This document shows positions 55,197 through 60,000 of a DNA stretch of 60,000 nt, one piece after another; position 1 is the first letter of the stretch, and every line of letters begins with the position of its first letter. Under the pieces are notes generated by a model that saw only the letters and a list, made by a program, of their open reading frames with translations, was not told the DNA's origin and ran no database searches. The DNA is from Takakia lepidozioides (Eukaryota; Streptophyta; Takakiopsida; Takakiales; Takakiaceae). The DNA is taken from assembly GCA_030704615.1 (NCBI GenBank), contig CM060731.1, forward strand, positions 17,548,001 through 17,608,000. Direction: 5' to 3'. The translations under genes and the position numbers were made by a program.

Positions 55197-56550
55197 ATGC
55201 GCACAGAGCAACCATTTCAATTTGACATGAGTGAAGGCGATTCTGATGAGAACGACATGAGTGAAGACGATTTTGATGAGAATGACATGGATTCAGATCT
55301 AGATCCAAGACAGATGGAGGGAGCATTTGTGGATCCCCAACATCAAAAACTGATGGAAGAATCAAAAATCAAATTATACAGTGGCAGTAAGCACAGTCGT
55401 CTTTATGCAACGTTAATGATCTTGAACGCATGCGCAACACATGGTTGCTCCAACTCATTTGTTGATGAGCTCTTGTCTCTACTGAAGAACTCCATTTTAC
55501 CTCATGGGAACACCCTACCAGTCTCGCATTATGAGGCCAAGAAATTGATTTCCCGATTGGGATTGGCGTACTCGACCATCCATGCTTGTGAGAAAGGTTG
55601 TGTACTGTTTAGAGGGGCGCTTAAGGATTCACTTACCTGTCCTAAATGTAACAGCTCCAGGTATTTTGTGGGTCGTGGCAACGTTCCAAAGAAGGTGTTA
55701 CGTCATTTCCCCCACATACCGCGATTACAAAGGTTGTACAGATGCAAGAGTATTGCCGAGCTACTGACATGGCATCATAAGAACACCAGTGTTGATGGTC
55801 TGGTTCGGCATCCCGCAGACTCAAAGGCCTGGAGTCACATTGACAGTATGTGGCCAGACAGCTGAACCTCGCAATGTACGCCTAGGCCTTGCTTTGGATG
55901 GTGTGAATCCATTCGGCCAACGATCGACAACATGGTCAACATGGCCAGTTCTATTGTTTAATTACAATTTGCCGCCATGGTTGACAACAAAAAAATTCTT
56001 CACCATGATGGCATTGTTGATACCAGACAAAGAATTCTCGAATCAGTAACAAGTGCAAACATAGATGTGTACATGGCGCCATTGGTGGACGAGCTGCAAA
56101 TTTTGTGGAGCACAGGCGTAATGGCACACGATGTGTCTAGGCCCCGATTTCAGAGAGATTTTCAGCTATGGGCTACGTTGATGTGGAGCATTCACGACTT
56201 CCCTGCGTATGGTTGTTGGCTGGCCAAGTGACGAAAGGGTACGTAGGATGTCCCAAATGCGGCCCAAATGTGGACTCGCATTATTTGCATCATAGCCAAA
56301 AATATATATTTGCAGGTCACCGCAGGTACCTTCCCTGCAACCATGCATATAGAAGGTCAAAAAGCTTCAATGGTTTCACGAAACAGAGGTCAGCTCCCCC
56401 CACTGTGACAGCAGCTGATATCGAAAGGTTTGCCATACAGTATGCAAAATGGGTTGATGTAGGCAATGGGAGAGCCATAGGCCGAACATCCACAGTACCA
56501 GATCCTTCCAAAGCTAATGGGGTGAAACGACGGACGTGTCTATTCGACGA
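55197..56550 (+). pseudogene. TNP2-type transposase (CACTA/En-Spm), broken
   Basis: ATG 55197 opens an acidic N-terminus (repeats of SEDDFDEND). TNP2 family blocks follow: CPKCNSSRYF, VLRHFPHIPRLQRLYRCKSI, LLTWHHKNTSVDGLVRHPAD. Then, after a frameshift near 55855, AEPRNVRLGLALDGVNPFG and NYNLPPWL; after another near 56030, IDVYMAPLVDELQILW and IHDFPAYG; and after a third near 56210, TKGYVGCPKCGPN..SHYLHHSQK..FAGHRRYLP. This is the catalytic transposase of CACTA elements, and it may belong to the family that mobilised the CACTA copies at 26671 and 54081. It ends near 56550 in foreign sequence without the C-terminal region. Confidence 0.9.
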
Positions 56551-56939
56551 GCGTAGCTACGGCGTGAGCCCAGCCCCGTGAGCCTGGGAGCTGAGCTCAC
56601 GTTCAAGCTACAAAGCGTGAGCGGCACGAATCTGCTGGAGAAGAAGGTCCTATAGGCGAGGATTGCAGGAAGAGGGCCTATTACCGTGGACAAAACAAAG
56701 GGGGCCAACACACACCATGTGTGCAATGCCCGCTCAAAAACAGAAATATGAAAACATGGCAGATTTGAGCTCAGAATGATTGTCACAGTTTATTTCAATT
56801 CACAGATAGACGCTTACAATGAATTGCATGTGCATTTGCCTTGGTTCCGTAAACAAAATCCATATGTTTGTCAGAAATGCAAAGTCTTCACACGGCAACC
56901 TGCAAACCAGCATGGGCAGCGGGCATGGCTCGTATGTGT
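56551..56939. other. Junction region; short fragment related to the 24278 element
   Basis: 56553-56630 contains ctacggcgtgagcccagcc and several 'cgtgagc' motifs like the ends of the element at 24278-25643. This suggests a small relative inserted in the TNP2 gene. The remainder to 56939 has no recognised gene. Confidence 0.35.
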
Positions 56940-58451
56940 TCAAAGAGAAGTTGGTGGAGCTCCACGCGAGGTGTCCCGCTGTAGAAGGGTGTTCACTTCT
57001 CCATAGCCTAGTGTGGCTTGGTGGATGAATTGGTCTCTCTTACCGTCGCAACACATAATCACAAGGTATATGTAATATTGATGCTTGCAGGGGACCCACT
57101 TCCCCCTCATGCCGAGAGCGCCCTCACGCATCGTTACAAAGTCCGGACAAGTGCACGAAGGGAAATTCCCGATGGTAACCTGATATTCTTTGCCATGAAG
57201 AACTGACCCAATTGACAGCACTGTGTAAATCCGTCCATACCCCGGAGAAGGGACTTCGGTGATACGAGACACCCGAGCCTGCAAAATTCTAGCAGATTCC
57301 ATCTTGCATTCGTGATCTGCACCCGAAGCGAAACGGCGCACTGTTTTTCCATCTCTTTTTGTTGGGTGGGAGTCGGCACAGGGTGGTGGCATTGCCGGAG
57401 CATGTGGCACATCTGTGCCGACAGTGCATGAGGGCACCACCCGGGACCGTGCAAGACAGAACCCTCCCTCCTCCAGCATGCTTATCTCGGTTGATGACAG
57501 CGACGTCCCAATTTGCACAGGCCAAATTGCGGGGGGAGGGGGTTTCATTATCACCGAAGGATGAACTGTTCCCTTCACGCATCGTGCCATATCGTCTGGG
57601 CAGAACCAAAATTTGTGGTCCTTTGACTCCCCACTATGATAAGGTCGGAACAACCCTGTGAATGTTGGAGCTGGAGTCCCCCTGGAGCCTTTGCATATCT
57701 TTGATTTGCATTTCTTGAATGAGGGGGTCCGAATTGCCATGCAAGCCACTCTAGATCCTGGTGGGGTGCGTTCTATATGCCACTCACTATCAATGCAATC
57801 GGATTCCTGCACCATGGCCACCGCCTCCTCCAATGGGATTCCCGCTGCTGTGCTTGTATGTTCTGCACGTGCTCCACTGGAGGAGGACCCACCTGGGAAG
57901 GGGCGGGCACACGACTCAGTCTGCAGTGGAGACACCTTTGGCACAGAGAAATTGACCCTGTCTGGCCGATGGGAATCTCCATCTGACCCTGGAAGAGTGT
58001 TCAATTTCCTTTTGCATGATCCAAATCTTTCCTCGCCTTCCAAACGGGGGATCCTGGATTGTAGAGCGGACCCTTCAGTGCATCTGTTTAGAGCTCTGGC
58101 CATCTTTGACGGGACTCCGGACCTACTCGCAGCCCTTAGCATCAACAAAGTCGTATCAGGGCCCTTGCCTCCACCCCGTCCCATCAGAAAATTGCGGTAC
58201 CTGGTTTGTTGTGTAAGTGCACGCACCATGTCATCAGCAGTGGCCACATACAAGTCACGACCTGCTTTGGTAGACTGCTGCATCCAGGCGTTGTGAACAG
58301 TCTCCGCCAAATTACAGGATGGCATGTCGGCCAAGTCCTCCAAGGACATGTCCTGCAGGAGGCATTGCATGGATATGTCAGGAACGAAAACAAATGGTAG
58401 AGGTTCTTCAAGTGACAATCGAAGAACCCCAAATGAACAGGCACGATGCAA
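56940..58451 (-). CDS. MULE-type transposase, C-terminal part with SWIM zinc finger
   Basis: A 503-codon open frame on the minus strand, continuing after a frame break (or intron) the transposase at 58488-60000. It begins with FGVLRLSLEEPLPFVFVPD, runs through a long Ser/Pro-rich middle, and near its end has CTCPDFVTMREG...WVPCKHQYYIYL (about 57160-57065). This matches the SWIM pattern C-x-C-x(n)-C-x-H typical of MULE/FAR1-type transposases. The stop is at 56940. The unusually long linker (about 350 residues) between core and SWIM is odd. The ATG at 58451 is probably not the true start. Confidence 0.8.
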   Translation of the reverse strand: MHRACSFGVLRLSLEEPLPFVFVPDISMQCLLQDMSLEDLADMPSCNLAETVHNAWMQQSTKAGRDLYVATADDMVRALTQQTRYRNFLMGRGGGKGPDTTLLMLRAASRSGVPSKMARALNRCTEGSALQSRIPRLEGEERFGSCKRKLNTLPGSDGDSHRPDRVNFSVPKVSPLQTESCARPFPGGSSSSGARAEHTSTAAGIPLEEAVAMVQESDCIDSEWHIERTPPGSRVACMAIRTPSFKKCKSKICKGSRGTPAPTFTGLFRPYHSGESKDHKFWFCPDDMARCVKGTVHPSVIMKPPPPAIWPVQIGTSLSSTEISMLEEGGFCLARSRVVPSCTVGTDVPHAPAMPPPCADSHPTKRDGKTVRRFASGADHECKMESARILQARVSRITEVPSPGYGRIYTVLSIGSVLHGKEYQVTIGNFPSCTCPDFVTMREGALGMRGKWVPCKHQYYIYLVIMCCDGKRDQFIHQATLGYGEVNTLLQRDTSRGAPPTSL

Positions 58452-58487
58452 AATTTCTGTTTTTGGGATTGAAGAGGCTTACCGTCG

Positions 58488-60000
58488 TCATGAAAGCTCC
58501 CCACTGTCTGTACCTAAGTGCCAGAAAACCAACCAGTCCTCCAACTCCTTTACGTGGGTACCTGTTGCAGCACCAGAGGAGAACCACCAAGCCCGGATTG
58601 CCTGGTAAGTGCTCTCAGCTTCTCCCATTGAGGTGGCATTCTTGTACTTGAGACAGAGCCTTCTGTGCTCCAACTGCAGGTCAGGGCGAATGCAGCGCTT
58701 TGTATGACGTGCCAGAGATTGAGTCCAATGGAAGAGGCATGTGCGCTCCCTATTTTCCATTGGGACCTTAGGATCCCCCGAACCAAACACGCGTCGCACT
58801 GCATTGAAATTTGCCTGTGCACTATCAGCCATGAAGCCCGCAAAATTTGTGTTTTGTATTCCATTGCGCTGCATGACGGCCAAGAGCGAATTCCACATGA
58901 GCATTTGGGATTCAGTGTCCTCCGACTGCATATCACAAATTGCTATGGAGAGCACACGCTGGTACGCCGGATCATACACATGGCACGCCATGGTTGTCCA
59001 ACCCTTCACCCGTTTGCAGTGATCAAACATTAACCAACATTTAGCCAAATCTCCTCCTGGTTGCATACGGCGGACAATGCTCACACCACTGCCTTCGCCC
59101 ACAGCGGACATCTTGAACAAATACACCTTGGACGAGCCCTGGCCAGGGAAGATACTGTTTTGAATGAATTCATAGCGACTCCTCCGTTTCAGGTCCATAA
59201 TGTTGTCCATGAATCCAGCAGTGCCTGTGCCCATTCTGAGTGCAACCTGGTTTCGAATATTGGGAGAGCTCAACACGGAGAAATGGTCCATGACTGCATT
59301 AAGCGAATCTGCATCCAACATAAGTTCTGTCGCATCCCCTTCACCCAGTATGTGTTTCTCCAAGAATGCCTTGCTAGCTGCAAGCGCTATAGCAGAAGGT
59401 GTTGCACAAGGGGCATTGTGGAACTCCTGCTTCAGCAGATTTCTAGCGATGTCCACGCTATCCCTGCAACTTCCTTTGGACACAGGATGCTCGTGTGCAC
59501 CCATATGAATGCAGGCACGAGTCATTGTCTTGCATCGGTGTGCCACCTGATACATACGAGCGTGGCACACAGAAACACAGGACGGGGAAAGTTTGCAGAA
59601 CCTGCACACGAAAGTATTGGTCCTGGGAGGGGCAAGCCCTGGGGTGAAAGGATTCAGGGGCACACCTTCCCACTCACTTTCGTTTGGTTGAGCGCTGTTT
59701 CTCAGGCGAGGGCAAGAAATATTCTGGCACTTACAATGCCCAACGCAGACTGACCTCCGAAATTTCAAGCCAATGTCGTTATGGATGTTCGACGTTTTTG
59801 TCCTGCACCAAGGATGTCCGTCATGTTTCTTGTCCATGCCCTGTAAAAGCCCAGCCAGTCCAGTGGAAGAGGTGGGAGGGTTGAGCTCAAACAAGATGTC
59901 CCCATCAAACTGTGCTGGCACGTATTGAACCCGTTGCACAGGAAGGGACTCCCAGTCAACAAAACGCAGCTCGCTCTTGCACCCAGGCACACCTGCGAGG
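58488..60000 (-). CDS. MULE-type transposase, N-terminal part and catalytic core (runs off window)
   Basis: Open frame from the window edge to a TGA at 58488. N-terminal zinc-binding region: VCVGHCKCQNISCPRL, then CRFCKLSPSC, HRCKTMTRACIHMGAHEHPV, which looks like a WRKY/GCM-type fold found in MULE transposases. Core: WLMFDHCKRVKGWTTM (first Asp), NFAGFMADSAQANFNAV (second Asp), TCLFHWTQSLARH. The frame ends WLVFWHLGTDSGELS at 58488. A donor-like 'gtaagcc' lies just beyond, so an intron joining to 58451 is possible, otherwise a frameshift. The family call is by layout and motifs, from memory. Confidence 0.78.
   Translation of the reverse strand, partial: LAGVPGCKSELRFVDWESLPVQRVQYVPAQFDGDILFELNPPTSSTGLAGLLQGMDKKHDGHPWCRTKTSNIHNDIGLKFRRSVCVGHCKCQNISCPRLRNSAQPNESEWEGVPLNPFTPGLAPPRTNTFVCRFCKLSPSCVSVCHARMYQVAHRCKTMTRACIHMGAHEHPVSKGSCRDSVDIARNLLKQEFHNAPCATPSAIALAASKAFLEKHILGEGDATELMLDADSLNAVMDHFSVLSSPNIRNQVALRMGTGTAGFMDNIMDLKRRSRYEFIQNSIFPGQGSSKVYLFKMSAVGEGSGVSIVRRMQPGGDLAKCWLMFDHCKRVKGWTTMACHVYDPAYQRVLSIAICDMQSEDTESQMLMWNSLLAVMQRNGIQNTNFAGFMADSAQANFNAVRRVFGSGDPKVPMENRERTCLFHWTQSLARHTKRCIRPDLQLEHRRLCLKYKNATSMGEAESTYQAIRAWWFSSGAATGTHVKELEDWLVFWHLGTDSGELS

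Noticed and set aside
57658-59753. Plus-strand frames of 212 and 230 codons
   Set aside because: Antisense to the MULE transposase with its Cys/His motifs; no domain of their own.

Overview
The window looks like nuclear DNA of a land plant with swimming sperm and a large, transposon-rich genome; a fern is the best guess. Plant markers are a chloroplast ClpR1-type gene, a plant-type peptide:N-glycanase and PLS-class PPR fragments. A multi-exon gene resembling the sperm-axoneme protein SPEF2/CPC1 points to flagellated sperm. Species assignment is inference; no organelle DNA, rRNA or tRNA genes were seen.

Layout. 1-15546 (+): the 3' part of a SPEF2-like gene of about 18 exons whose introns carry several broken LINEs; an intronless CLPR1-like copy lies antisense in the intron 10886-12933. 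15547-18250: transposon debris, a LINE fragment and a broken PPR gene. 18395-20497 (-): an intact, uninterrupted PNG1 (peptide:N-glycanase) gene. 21348-52632: one L1-type LINE blown up to 31 kb by insertions nested in insertions: a 1.37-kb hairpin-rich element with 8-bp target duplication, a non-autonomous CACTA element, and a Ty3/gypsy element (minus strand). The Ty3/gypsy element encloses a second, unrelated LINE that begins with a 2A-like peptide, and that LINE is split by a 12.65-kb Ty3/gypsy retrotransposon. Removing each insertion restores the interrupted reading frame at two of the junctions almost to the base. 53689-54656: a hAT-like element with CACTA-related sequence inside. 55197-56550 (+): a broken TNP2-type (CACTA) transposase. 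56940-60000 (-): a MULE-type transposase with zinc-binding N-terminus and SWIM finger, running off the window.

Most interesting: the innermost Ty3/gypsy element (34566-47220). Between protease and reverse transcriptase it encodes a DNMT3-like cytosine-5 DNA methyltransferase domain (motifs I, IV with Pro-Cys-Gln, VI with Glu-Asn-Val, VIII, and X in canonical order). Its integrase ends in a C4HC3 PHD finger. It therefore carries both a putative DNA-methylation writer and a histone-tail reader in one polyprotein. It also has a 2.3-kb GC-rich minisatellite in its leader and circularly permuted LTR ends. The copy is damaged (several frameshifts, two stops, an altered integrase catalytic residue), so it is probably non-autonomous now, or the sequence carries indel errors.
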